In this document: one piece after another, positions 27,058-35,101 of the stretch
How the letters are laid out: the number at the start of each line of letters is the position of its first letter
How positions within the stretch are numbered: the stretch's first letter is position 1
Source: Gammaproteobacteria bacterium
Lineage (GTDB): Bacteria; Pseudomonadota; Gammaproteobacteria; Steroidobacterales; Steroidobacteraceae
NCBI GenBank assembly: GCA_003134045.1
Contig: PLAH01000039.1
Coordinates: 105,540 to 167,056 of the forward strand
Length of the DNA: 61,517 nt
Direction of reading: 5' to 3'
Position numbers and translations under genes: made by a program
The notes under the pieces: generated by a model
Told to the model about the DNA's origin: nothing
The model's input: only the letters and a program-made list of their open reading frames with translations
Database searches by the model: none

Positions 27058-27345
27058 GGACTCGAACCGAGGACCAAGGGATTCACTCGATCCCGCCGTT
27101 TCCGGAGGGAGTGGACTATCTCTTCACCCACGTGGGGTGCGGGACGCTCTAGCCTGTCATTAAGCGCGCTCGAGCGCTCAGGTAGTCTCTGCACCTTCCG
27201 GCGGTGTACCGCCGGCTTGGCTCAGGGTTGCCATCGGCCGCGCCGTTAAGGTTTCCCTGAATTCATCCCGTCCACTTCGCACCTTGCGATGCGAAGGCAC
27301 CATTATTGATGAGTCCCCTGCTCTAACCAACTGAGCTACAGGCCC
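27047..27345 (-). tRNA. tRNA-Ile(CAU), interrupted by a group I intron
   Basis: Exon 1 (27345-27309) begins GGGCCTGTAGCTCAG and ends at the anticodon CAT; exon 2 (27083-27047) begins AATCCC and carries GGTTCGAGTCC. Joined, the 74-nt molecule folds cleanly: a 7-bp acceptor stem with one G-U, D stem GCTC/GAGC, anticodon stem GGGGA/TCCCT, T stem CTCGG/CCGAG, discriminator A. CCA is not encoded. The loop CTCATAA and body resemble E. coli ileX, so this is the lysidine-modified tRNA-Ile that reads AUA, not a Met tRNA. The window shows no second copy. Confidence 0.93.
27084..27308 (-). ncRNA. Group I intron (IC3-like) in the tRNA-Ile anticodon loop
   Basis: The 225-nt insertion lies directly after anticodon base U36 and ends in G, as group I introns do. 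Conserved elements appear in order: P near 27250-27264 (AATTCAGGGAAACC), Q near 27214-27229 (AACCCTGAGCCAAGCC), R near 27183-27195 (GGTGCAGAGACTA) and S near 27113-27124 (AAGAGATAGTCC). A GTG guide in ATGGTGCC can pair with exon CAU, giving the usual U-G at the splice site. It has no ORF. The known Azoarcus tRNA-Ile(CAU) intron is the same type, in the same tRNA, and about 205 nt. Confidence 0.92.
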
Positions 27346-27405
27346 GACGCCGCGCATCCTACCACGGCCGACGGGGCGCCCGCCGTAGGGTATCGTACGG
27401 CCGCT

Positions 27406-29934
27406 ATGAGCCGTCCACCGCTACCCGCGCTCCCCATCGTCGAGGCATTGCCGGCATTGCTGGAGGCGTTGACTCATCACCCGCGGGTACTGCTGGTGGC
27501 TCCGCCAGGCGCCGGAAAAAGTACGGTGGTCCCGCTCGCGGTCCTGGACAGCCCCTGGCTCGGTCAGAAAAAGATTCTCATGCTCGAGCCGCGCCGGCTG
27601 GCCGCCCGGGCGGTCGCGAACCGTATGGCGCAGTTGCTCGAAGAACCCGTCGGCAAGACGGTGGGCTACCGCACTCGGCTCGACACCAAGATCGGCCGTG
27701 ACACGCGCATCGAGGTCGTCACCGAAGGCATACTCACCCGCATGCTCCAGGACAACTCGGAGCTGCCATCGATCGGCCTGGTCGTGTTCGACGAATTCCA
27801 CGAACGCAGCCTGAACGCCGATCTGGGGCTCGCGCTCTGTCTCGAGAGCCAGCAGACCCTGCGCGAGGACCTGCGTCTGCTCGTGATGTCCGCCACCCTG
27901 GACGTCCAGCCGCTCGCCAGGCTCTTGGACGGTGCGCCCATCATCACGGCCAGCGGCCGCAGCTTCGATGTCGAGACCCACTACGTGCCGCGCCGCACGG
28001 ACATCCCCCTCGAATTGCAAATGGCCCAGATCGTGCGCCGCGCACTCGAGCAACACGACGGCGACGTGCTGTGCTTCCTGCCGGGCGCCGCCGAGATCGG
28101 CCGCGTACAACGCAATCTCGACGCCGCCAGCGTGGGCGCCGGTGCGCGTGTGCTGCCGCTGTATGGCGACCTGGCTGGCGCCGCCCAAGATGCCGCGCTG
28201 GCACCGCTTCCCGGCCAACGCAAGGTCGTACTCGCCACCACCATCGCGGAGACCAGCCTCACCATCGAAGGCATTCGGGTGGTCGTCGATGCCGGTTTGC
28301 GTCGCTATGCCGAGTTCGACCCCGCCACCGGTATGAGCCGGTTGGTGACCGCCAAGGTCTCCCAGGCCGCAGCCGATCAACGCCGCGGGCGCGCGGGACG
28401 TACAAGTGCTGGATGGTGTTATCGTCTATGGTCCGAGGGTACCCAGGCGTCGTTGGCGCCGCAGACCACGCCCGAAATAGCCCATGCGGACCTCGCACCG
28501 CTCGCACTGGAACTCGCCTGCTGGGGCGCGGCCGATGCGGGGAGCCTGCGCTGGCTGGATCCGCCGCCCGCCGCTCCCTTGGCCCAAGCGCGGGACTTGC
28601 TTTGCCAATTGGACGCCATCGATGCGGCGGCCCGCGTGACGCCTCACGGCCGCGCCCTCGCCCGCGTGGGTGCCCATCCACGGCTCGCCCACATGCTGGT
28701 GAAGGCGCGCGGCATGGGGGCAGCGCGCCTGGGGTCGGAGTTGGCCGCCATCTTGAGCGAGCGCGACATCTTGCGTGCCGCATTCGGCGCTCGCGATGTC
28801 GATTTGAGGCTACGTATAAGTGCGATTCGCGGCGGCACTCGGTCGTTGCCGAGCGGCATCAGCGTCGATGCCCGGGCGCTGTCGCAGGCCTCGCGTTCCG
28901 CCGCCAGCTGGCAACGCGAGTTCTCGTCCGGTACAGCCGATACCGCGGATCCGCACGACGCCACCGGCAAACTGCTGGCCCTGGCATACCCCGACCGTAT
29001 CGGGCGCGCGCGCGGCGATGGCGGCCGCTACGTGCTCACGAATGGCCGGGGCGCGCGTTTCGCCGAGCCGCAGGCGCTGTCCAAGTCCGAGTTCATCGTC
29101 GCCGCGGAACTCGATGGCGCCGAGCGCGAGGCGCGCATCTTTCTCGCGGCGCCGGTGAGCCTGGCGGACCTCGACGACTTGTTCGCATCCCACATCGTCG
29201 ATGCCGCCGTGATCGAGTGGGATGACCGTGAGCACGCCATCCGCGCGCGCCGGGAGCGGCGCCTCGGCGAATTGGTACTGGCTTCCAGTGAGCTTCGCAA
29301 TCCCGATCCCGACGCTCTGCAGGCGGCGGCACTCACGGGGCTCAAGCAACTGGGATTGAGCGTACTACCGTGGACCGCCGAGCTCGAGCAATGGCGCGCG
29401 CGGGTCGCCCTGATGCGCCAGTTCGCGGTGCCCTCCTCGGATCCGTGGCCCGATCTCAGCGACCGGGCCCTGCTCGCGACGCTCGATGAGTGGGCGCCGC
29501 CCTGGATGGTGGGCTTCACCCGCAAGGATCATTTCTCGCGGATGGATCTCGGCAACGCGCTGCGCTCGCGCCTCACGTACGCGCAGCATGCCATCCTGGA
29601 TCGGGAAGCCCCAACTCACTATGGGGTGCCCAGCGGCTCGCACCTCCCCATCGACTACCTGGACGGCGACGTGCCGACTCTCTCGGTGCGGCTGCAGGAA
29701 ATGTTCGGCTTGAGCGAGACGCCCAGCGTCGCCGCCGGCAAACTACCCCTGCTGCTGAAACTATTGTCGCCGGCGGGCCGCCCCGTGCAAATCACCCGCG
29801 ACCTCGTGAGCTTCTGGGCCCGCGGCTACCACGAAGTCAAGAAAGACCTCAAAGGCCGCTACCCGAAGCACTACTGGCCGGACGACCCCTACACCGCCGA
29901 ACCCACGCGCCGCAGGCGGCCTCGTCCCGCCTGA
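27406..29934 (+). CDS. hrpB: ATP-dependent helicase HrpB
   Basis: This is an 842-residue DEAH-type helicase. Walker A is LVAPPGAGKSTVVPL (~30-45), the DEFH box is in LVVFDEFHERSLNADLGLAL (~130), the SAT motif is in LLVMSATLD, and motif VI is in DQRRGRAGRTSAGWCYRLWS. The C-terminal HrpB-specific domain includes LTYAQHAILDREAPTHYGVPSGSH interrupted by short variable parts. HrpB proteins are widespread in proteobacteria; their exact RNA or DNA substrate is unclear. It is intact and lies 60 bases from the tRNA gene, marking a return to core genome. Confidence 0.95.
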   Translation: MSRPPLPALPIVEALPALLEALTHHPRVLLVAPPGAGKSTVVPLAVLDSPWLGQKKILMLEPRRLAARAVANRMAQLLEEPVGKTVGYRTRLDTKIGRDTRIEVVTEGILTRMLQDNSELPSIGLVVFDEFHERSLNADLGLALCLESQQTLREDLRLLVMSATLDVQPLARLLDGAPIITASGRSFDVETHYVPRRTDIPLELQMAQIVRRALEQHDGDVLCFLPGAAEIGRVQRNLDAASVGAGARVLPLYGDLAGAAQDAALAPLPGQRKVVLATTIAETSLTIEGIRVVVDAGLRRYAEFDPATGMSRLVTAKVSQAAADQRRGRAGRTSAGWCYRLWSEGTQASLAPQTTPEIAHADLAPLALELACWGAADAGSLRWLDPPPAAPLAQARDLLCQLDAIDAAARVTPHGRALARVGAHPRLAHMLVKARGMGAARLGSELAAILSERDILRAAFGARDVDLRLRISAIRGGTRSLPSGISVDARALSQASRSAASWQREFSSGTADTADPHDATGKLLALAYPDRIGRARGDGGRYVLTNGRGARFAEPQALSKSEFIVAAELDGAEREARIFLAAPVSLADLDDLFASHIVDAAVIEWDDREHAIRARRERRLGELVLASSELRNPDPDALQAAALTGLKQLGLSVLPWTAELEQWRARVALMRQFAVPSSDPWPDLSDRALLATLDEWAPPWMVGFTRKDHFSRMDLGNALRSRLTYAQHAILDREAPTHYGVPSGSHLPIDYLDGDVPTLSVRLQEMFGLSETPSVAAGKLPLLLKLLSPAGRPVQITRDLVSFWARGYHEVKKDLKGRYPKHYWPDDPYTAEPTRRRRPRPA

Positions 29935-29952
29935 GCCCCCTTGGGCACTAGC

Positions 29953-30954
29953 TCAAGCGCGACACCCATGGTCGCAGCGATCCCGCTCGATCTGCAGCGT
30001 GGCGTGGTCGATGCGGAACTGGCGTTTGAGATGCGGGGTCAGCAATCCCAGCAACGCGTCTTCGGCTTCCCGGTCCGGGACCACCAGGTGCGCCGTCAGC
30101 GCCACGCTGGTCGTGCTCAACGCCCAAATGTGCAGATCGTGCACGTCGGTCACGCCGCGCTGGCCCGACAGGAAGGACATGACGGCCGTGGAGTTGACGC
30201 CCTCGGGCACCGCGTCCAGCGACAGATTGATCGAGTCGCGCAGCAGACTCCATGTCGTCGCCAGGATGATCGCGACGATCGCGATGCTGACCACGGGATC
30301 CAGCCAATTCCAGCCGGTGTAGACGATGAGGCCGCCGGAGACGAGCACACCGGCCGAGATCGCCGCATCGCCCAGCATATGAAGGAACGCGCTGCGCCGA
30401 TTTAAATCGCCGTGACTGCCGCCGTGCAGCAGCCACGCACTGATACCGTTGAGAACGATGCCGACGCCGGCCACGCCCATCACGGTCGCGCCCGCCACCA
30501 CTGGCGGCGATGCCAGCCGCATGATCGCTTCCCAGGCAATCGCGCCGCAGGCCACCAGCAGCAGCACCGCATTGGTGAGCGCGGCCAACACCGACGAGCG
30601 CCCTAAACCGTAGGTAAATTTGCCGGCGGGCGGACGACGCGTCAGCACGATGGCGGCCCATGCGCAGATCAGCCCGAGCACATCACCCAAGTTGTGGCCG
30701 GCGTCCGCAATCAACGCCACGGAGTTGGACAGAAAGCCGAACGAGCTTTCGATGACCACGAACACCAGGTTGAGCACGACCGCGATACCCATGCGCTTGT
30801 TGATGCCGTCAGGCGTCAAGACATGGGAATGTCCATGGGCATGGGCATGGGCATGGGCATGATGCTCGTGGCTGTCCGTGTGAGCCTCATGATGCCCATG
30901 CTCCTCGTGCTCGTGCTCGTGCTCGGAGTGTGCGCCGTGTGCCTTATGTTCCAT
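29953..30954 (-). CDS. Cation diffusion facilitator (Zn/Co/Cd efflux), His-rich N-terminus
   Basis: This 333-residue inner-membrane antiporter has about 18 histidines in its first 45 residues (EHEHEHEEHGHHEAHTDSHE, then HAHAHAHAHGHSH), part of it encoded by a simple CATGGG repeat at 30834-30862. Six membrane segments follow, with the metal sites LIADAGHNLGD and HMLGDAAIS, and a cytoplasmic C-terminal domain (VTDVHDLHIWALS). It resembles CzcD/ZitB. The His-rich tail suggests zinc or nickel/cobalt but cannot settle the metal. Its start overlaps the end of the upstream MFS gene by 11 bases. Confidence 0.92.
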   Translation of the reverse strand: MEHKAHGAHSEHEHEHEEHGHHEAHTDSHEHHAHAHAHAHGHSHVLTPDGINKRMGIAVVLNLVFVVIESSFGFLSNSVALIADAGHNLGDVLGLICAWAAIVLTRRPPAGKFTYGLGRSSVLAALTNAVLLLVACGAIAWEAIMRLASPPVVAGATVMGVAGVGIVLNGISAWLLHGGSHGDLNRRSAFLHMLGDAAISAGVLVSGGLIVYTGWNWLDPVVSIAIVAIILATTWSLLRDSINLSLDAVPEGVNSTAVMSFLSGQRGVTDVHDLHIWALSTTSVALTAHLVVPDREAEDALLGLLTPHLKRQFRIDHATLQIERDRCDHGCRA

Positions 30955-32236
30955 TCAGTTCGTCATCCTTCAGCTGCTCGAAAGTCTGCAGGCGCCAAAG
31001 CCGTGGAAACAGTACGCCCGCCCACAGCGCTGTCACAGTCAATGTTACTACGCCGCCCACCACAATCGCCGGAACCAGGCCAAACCACGCCGCCGTGAAG
31101 CCGGATTCGAATTCGCCCAATTCATTCGACGCGCCGATGAACACCGAGTTCACGGCGCTGACTCGTCCGCGAATCTCGTCGGGCGTCTCCAACTGCACCA
31201 GCAGGTGGCGTATGTACACGCTGACCATGTCGCCGGCGCCCAGCAAGACCAACGCGATCATCGCCACCCAAAACCGCTCGGTGAGGCCGAAAACGACGGT
31301 TGCCATACCAAATATGGCGACCCCGCCGAACATGTAAACCCCCACCCGACGGGTTACGGGCCGCAAGGCCAGCACCAGGGCGATGACGCCTGCGCCCACG
31401 CCGGGTGCGGCCCGCAGCAGCCCGAAAACCTCCGGACCGGCATGCAAGACGTCCGTGGTGAACGCCGGCAGAAGCGCGGTCGCGCCGCCAAACAATACCG
31501 CAAAGAGATCCAGCGAAATGGCACCCAGTACCGGTTTTCGCCGCCACACGAAGCGCAGGCCCTCGAGCAGGCTGTCCCAGGTCGCCGCGGCGCGGTCTAC
31601 CGGCTCACGGCGCCTCTTCACCCAGAACATCAGGGCCAGGGACGCCGCCAGCAACACGGCCGCGGCTCCATAGACCCATGCCGCTCCGCCCTGCGTGCCC
31701 TGCGTGCCCTGCGACGATGCGCCGAACGCGTACACCAGGCCGCCGACGCTGGGACCTAAGATAGTCGCAATCTGGAATGTCGATGAACTCACCGCGATGG
31801 CATTGGGCAGCGCCGCCAGCGGCACGATGTTGGGCACGAACGATTGCGCCGCCGGCGTCTGGAACGCGCGCGCCATCCCGAGCAGCGCCAATACCAGATA
31901 AGTGGGCCAGACCACGCCCACCGCGGCCCAAGCGAAGCCGAGCAGCAGCACGGTGCAAATCAAGTAGGTCAACAGGCACAGCATGATGATCCCGCGCCGG
32001 TCGAACTGATCCGCCGCGTGGCCGGCGAACAGGGAGAGGCACAGAAACGGTACGAACTGCGAGAGACCGATCAGGCCCAGATCGAGCACGCGGCCGGTGA
32101 TGTGGTACACCTGCCAACCCACCGCGATGATGAGCATTTGCGTTGCGATGGACGATGAAAATCGTGCACATAGATACAGGGTGAAATCGCGGTGTCGCAA
32201 GACCGCGGATCCACGCTCGCTGCCGGTGGAACTCAA
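30944..32236 (-). CDS. MFS exporter (EntS/MFS_3 type)
   Basis: This 430-residue transporter has twelve predicted membrane segments. The N-terminus FTLYLCARFSSSIATQMLII and the motif FAGHAADQFDRRGIIML are typical of the MFS_3 group that includes the enterobactin exporter EntS. Other markers are ALLGMARAFQTPAAQSFVPN and FQIATILGPSVGGLVYAFG. It overlaps the CDF gene, so both are probably co-transcribed. No siderophore genes lie nearby, and the substrate is unknown. Confidence 0.85.
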   Translation of the reverse strand: MSSTGSERGSAVLRHRDFTLYLCARFSSSIATQMLIIAVGWQVYHITGRVLDLGLIGLSQFVPFLCLSLFAGHAADQFDRRGIIMLCLLTYLICTVLLLGFAWAAVGVVWPTYLVLALLGMARAFQTPAAQSFVPNIVPLAALPNAIAVSSSTFQIATILGPSVGGLVYAFGASSQGTQGTQGGAAWVYGAAAVLLAASLALMFWVKRRREPVDRAAATWDSLLEGLRFVWRRKPVLGAISLDLFAVLFGGATALLPAFTTDVLHAGPEVFGLLRAAPGVGAGVIALVLALRPVTRRVGVYMFGGVAIFGMATVVFGLTERFWVAMIALVLLGAGDMVSVYIRHLLVQLETPDEIRGRVSAVNSVFIGASNELGEFESGFTAAWFGLVPAIVVGGVVTLTVTALWAGVLFPRLWRLQTFEQLKDDELNGT

Positions 32237-32275
32237 ATGGGGGAACGCCTCCGGCCCCCAGTGTACCGCACCCGT

Positions 32276-32752
32276 CTAAAGGCCGAGCGCGCTCAATGAG
32301 GGGTGATCGTCCGGGCGACGGCCGAGAGGCCAATGATATTGACGTTCGGTCTCGACGATGGGCAGGTCGTTGATGCTGGCAATGCGCAAGCGCATCAGAC
32401 CGTGCTCATCGAATTCCCAGTTCTCGTTGCCGTAGCTGCGGAACCACTGGCCGCTGTCGTCGTGCCATTCGTAGGCGAAGCGAACGGCGATGCGATTGTG
32501 AGTGAACGCCCACAGCTCCTTCACCAACCGATAGTCGAGCTCGCGCGACCACTTGCGCGTCAGGAACGCCTGGATCGCCTCGCGGCCCTGGATGAACTCG
32601 GCGCGATTTCGCCAGCGGCTGTCCGTGGTGTAGGCAAGCGCCACCCGCGCGGGATCGCGCGAGTTCCACCCATCCTCGGCCATGCGCACCTTTTGAGCCG
32701 CGGTCTCGGCGGTGAACGGCGGCAGCGGCGGCCTATGCGGGCTCGCACTCAT
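32276..32752 (-). CDS. DUF1348 (NTF2-like) family protein
   Basis: This 158-residue cytosolic protein has the NTF2-like cone fold of DUF1348 (PF07080): [40 protein letters not shown], and [20 protein letters not shown]. The C-terminus [20 protein letters not shown] is characteristic. Relatives are small, often dimeric, with no proven activity. Length and motifs are normal. It lies 39 bases upstream of the MFS gene on the same strand and may share its transcript. Confidence 0.88.
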   Translation of the reverse strand: MSASPHRPPLPPFTAETAAQKVRMAEDGWNSRDPARVALAYTTDSRWRNRAEFIQGREAIQAFLTRKWSRELDYRLVKELWAFTHNRIAVRFAYEWHDDSGQWFRSYGNENWEFDEHGLMRLRIASINDLPIVETERQYHWPLGRRPDDHPSLSALGL

Positions 32753-32835
32753 TCGTCGGCGCCTTACTTGTCATAGCCCGATTGTAGCCTCGGCCGCGGC
32801 CCCGATCTAGCAGCGGTCCGTTTTTGCGGCCCGAC

Positions 32836-33123
32836 TCACACCGTCAGTCGAACGCCGGCGGACTGCGGCAACGACAGGCCGCTCTCCTCGTCGCCCAAAA
32901 ACCCACCGCTCTGGTGGGCCCACAAGCGCGCGTAGAGACCGTCTCGCGCCAGCAAGGCCTCGTGAGTACCCTCCTCCACGATCTTGCCCGCGTCGAGCAC
33001 GATGAGCCGGTCCATCATGACGATGGTCGACAAGCGATGCGCGATCGCGACCACGGTCTTGCTGCGCATCAGCAAGGTCAACGTTTCCTGAATCGCCGCC
33101 TCGACTTCCGAATCCAGAGCGCT
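32836..33123 (-). pseudogene. ABC exporter ATPase, C-terminal fragment
   Basis: From about 33123 the frame gives [40 protein letters not shown] and [20 protein letters not shown]. This is the part after Walker B of a multidrug/lipid-type ABC exporter, including the switch His. The membrane domain, Walker A and signature motif are gone; upstream residues in the same frame are unrelated. The residual ORF is open but cannot form a transporter. Confidence 0.85.
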
Positions 33124-33214
33124 CGTGGCGCACCGGCGCCTCTTTATCCTCGCTTCAACGCGGTGGTATATAACGTCTACGCCACAGGCCGGACTTTCGG
33201 GGAGTCTCAAGCAC

Positions 33215-33349
33215 ATGGCCACACGTTGGTTTCCACGAGCCGAATCCGGCCACCGCGCGGCGGGTTACTGGTGCGTGTACCTTGCCGCGGCCTTCGTGGT
33301 CGGCCTCACGTTGCTCGTCGGCTACTTGATCGCCTCGTTGTTCTGGTGA
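33215..33349 (+). CDS. Possible 44-residue single-pass membrane protein
   Basis: The ORF begins [20 protein letters not shown] and contains one strong hydrophobic helix ([20 protein letters not shown]). GGGGAG lies 11 bases upstream, a little far. The frame is open back to 33125. It lies between an ABC fragment and the F420 cluster and could be a real small protein or a relic. No family is recognised. Confidence 0.4.
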   Translation: MATRWFPRAESGHRAAGYWCVYLAAAFVVGLTLLVGYLIASLFW

Positions 33350-33500
33350 GCGAGACGACGGCATCTGATCGGCGCAGGCCTCCGCCCCGTCGCTGCACGG
33401 CGCACCGTCCGCGAACGCCAGCGCTGCGGTGTACAATGCGGTGGGCGCAGCCATGCGCAAAAATCCATAGCAATGAAATCGCCGCCAACGTGGACCTGTC

Positions 33501-34370
33501 ATGAATCTGAAAAAATTCGGTGTCTGGGCCAATACCGATAGCCTCTCCGCGGCGGATGCCGCCGCGTTCGCCAAGCGCGTCGAAGCCTGGGGCTATGGCG
33601 CCCTGTGGGTGCCAGAGGCCGTCGGGCGCGAGGCATTTTCCGCCTCCTCGTGGCTGCTGGCCAACACCAGCCGCCTGGTGATTGCGACCGGGATCGCCAA
33701 CATTTACGCCCGCGATGCCTTCGCCTCCGCGTCGGCGCAGAAGGGTCTCAACGAGCAGTCCGGGGGCCGCTTCCTGCTGGGATTGGGCGTCTCGCACGTG
33801 CCGTTGGTGGAGGGCGTGCGCAAGAGTCAGTATGGAAAGCCCGTGGCGACCATGCGGGCGTACCTGAAGGGAATGGCCGCAGCCTTCTATAAAGCGGTGC
33901 CCCCCGCGGCGCCGCCACAGACCGTCCTGGCGGCGCTCGGACCGAAGATGTTGGCGCTCTCCGCCGAGGCGGCCGACGGCGCGCATCCGTACAACGTCCC
34001 GCCCGAACACACCCGCCGAGCGCGCGAGATCTTAGGCGCGGGCAAACTGCTCTGCGTCGAGCAGGGCGTGATGCTCGAAACCAACCCCGCCGAGGCACGT
34101 GCCAAGGGCCGGCGCTTTCTCGAGGTGTATCTGGGCCTCCCGAATTACGTGGAGAACTGGCGGCGCTTGGGTTTCGGCGATTCGGATTTCGCAGGCGGCG
34201 GCTCGGATCGGCTGATCGACGCCGTGGTCGCGTGGGGCGACGAGAAGGCGATTCGTGCGCGCATCGACGAGCATTGGCAGGCGGGCGCGGATCATGTCTG
34301 CGTCCAAGCGCTCGGCGCCGGCGCCTTCGCCGACGAGCATCTGCTGGCGCTGCTGGCGCCGGGATCGTAG
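33501..34370 (+). CDS. LLM-class F420-dependent oxidoreductase
   Basis: This 289-residue protein has the luciferase-like TIM barrel: MNLKKFGVWANTDSLSAADA, VEAWGYGALWVPEAVGREAF, VIATGIANIYARDAF and QSGGRFLLGLGVSHVPLVEG. It resembles the TIGR03620 group, predicted to use F420H2. The substrate is unknown. It lies 89 bases before cofC on the same strand and probably opens the F420 cluster. The ribosome site is weak. Confidence 0.85.
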   Translation: MNLKKFGVWANTDSLSAADAAAFAKRVEAWGYGALWVPEAVGREAFSASSWLLANTSRLVIATGIANIYARDAFASASAQKGLNEQSGGRFLLGLGVSHVPLVEGVRKSQYGKPVATMRAYLKGMAAAFYKAVPPAAPPQTVLAALGPKMLALSAEAADGAHPYNVPPEHTRRAREILGAGKLLCVEQGVMLETNPAEARAKGRRFLEVYLGLPNYVENWRRLGFGDSDFAGGGSDRLIDAVVAWGDEKAIRARIDEHWQAGADHVCVQALGAGAFADEHLLALLAPGS

Positions 34371-34459
34371 ACCTGGTCGGCGCCCGCTTCAGCGCCAGGC
34401 CAACCGAAACGACTCGGCGTGATATGGTGAGACATTCCCGCTAGGCGTCAGGAGGCACG

Positions 34460-35101
34460 ATGAGTTTGACCATGCTGGGCGATCTGACGCGCCGGCTCGA
34501 GCAGCGGCGCGGCGCCTGCGCGCTGATCGCGATCAAGGAGCGCGCGCGCTGCAAAACGCGATTGTCGGACGCGCTCGCGCCCGAGGCCCGCGTGCAACTC
34601 GTGCGCTCCATGCTGGCGGCGGTGCTGGCGGCCGCCGCGGGCGCACAGACGGTGCGCCAGGTCATCGTGGTCAGCCCCGAACGCGACTCCGTCCCGGCCG
34701 ACATCCCGGTACTGGCCGACAGCGGCGAGAGCCTCAACGGCGCGCTGGTCCAAGCCCATCAAGTGCTGTTGGAATTCGGATGCCGCGAAGTGGTGATACT
34801 GCCGGCGGATCTGCCCCACATCACCGCCGCCGACATCGATGGCTTGGTGCGCGCCGGCCGCAGCGGCGGCTTCGGAATCGCGCCCGACACCGCCGGCGTG
34901 GGCACGAACGCGCTGTGTTTGGTGTCGCCGCATGCCTTTCGGTTTCAGTTCGGTGCCGACAGCCAGCGCTTACATCTGGAGGAGGCGGCACGCATCGGCC
35001 TAGGCCCGCAGGTGATCCGCCTTCCCGGCCTGGAATTCGACGTGGATTCACCGGCCGACCTCAATCGGCTCGATCGGCAATGGCTCGCGCGCCGGGCTTG
35101 A
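34460..35101 (+). CDS. cofC: 2-phospho-L-lactate (or PEP) guanylyltransferase
   Basis: This 213-residue nucleotidyltransferase activates phospholactate or phosphoenolpyruvate with GTP, an early step of F420 tail assembly. Family features are ACALIAIKERARCKTRLSDA near the N-terminus (GTP-binding loop), VVILPADLPHITAADIDGLV, and DTAGVGTNALCLVSP. AGGAGG lies 6 bases before ATG 34460. Bacterial enzymes of this family (FbiD) prefer phosphoenolpyruvate; which substrate is used here cannot be told. The end overlaps cofGH by 22 bases. Confidence 0.92.
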   Translation: MSLTMLGDLTRRLEQRRGACALIAIKERARCKTRLSDALAPEARVQLVRSMLAAVLAAAAGAQTVRQVIVVSPERDSVPADIPVLADSGESLNGALVQAHQVLLEFGCREVVILPADLPHITAADIDGLVRAGRSGGFGIAPDTAGVGTNALCLVSPHAFRFQFGADSQRLHLEEAARIGLGPQVIRLPGLEFDVDSPADLNRLDRQWLARRA

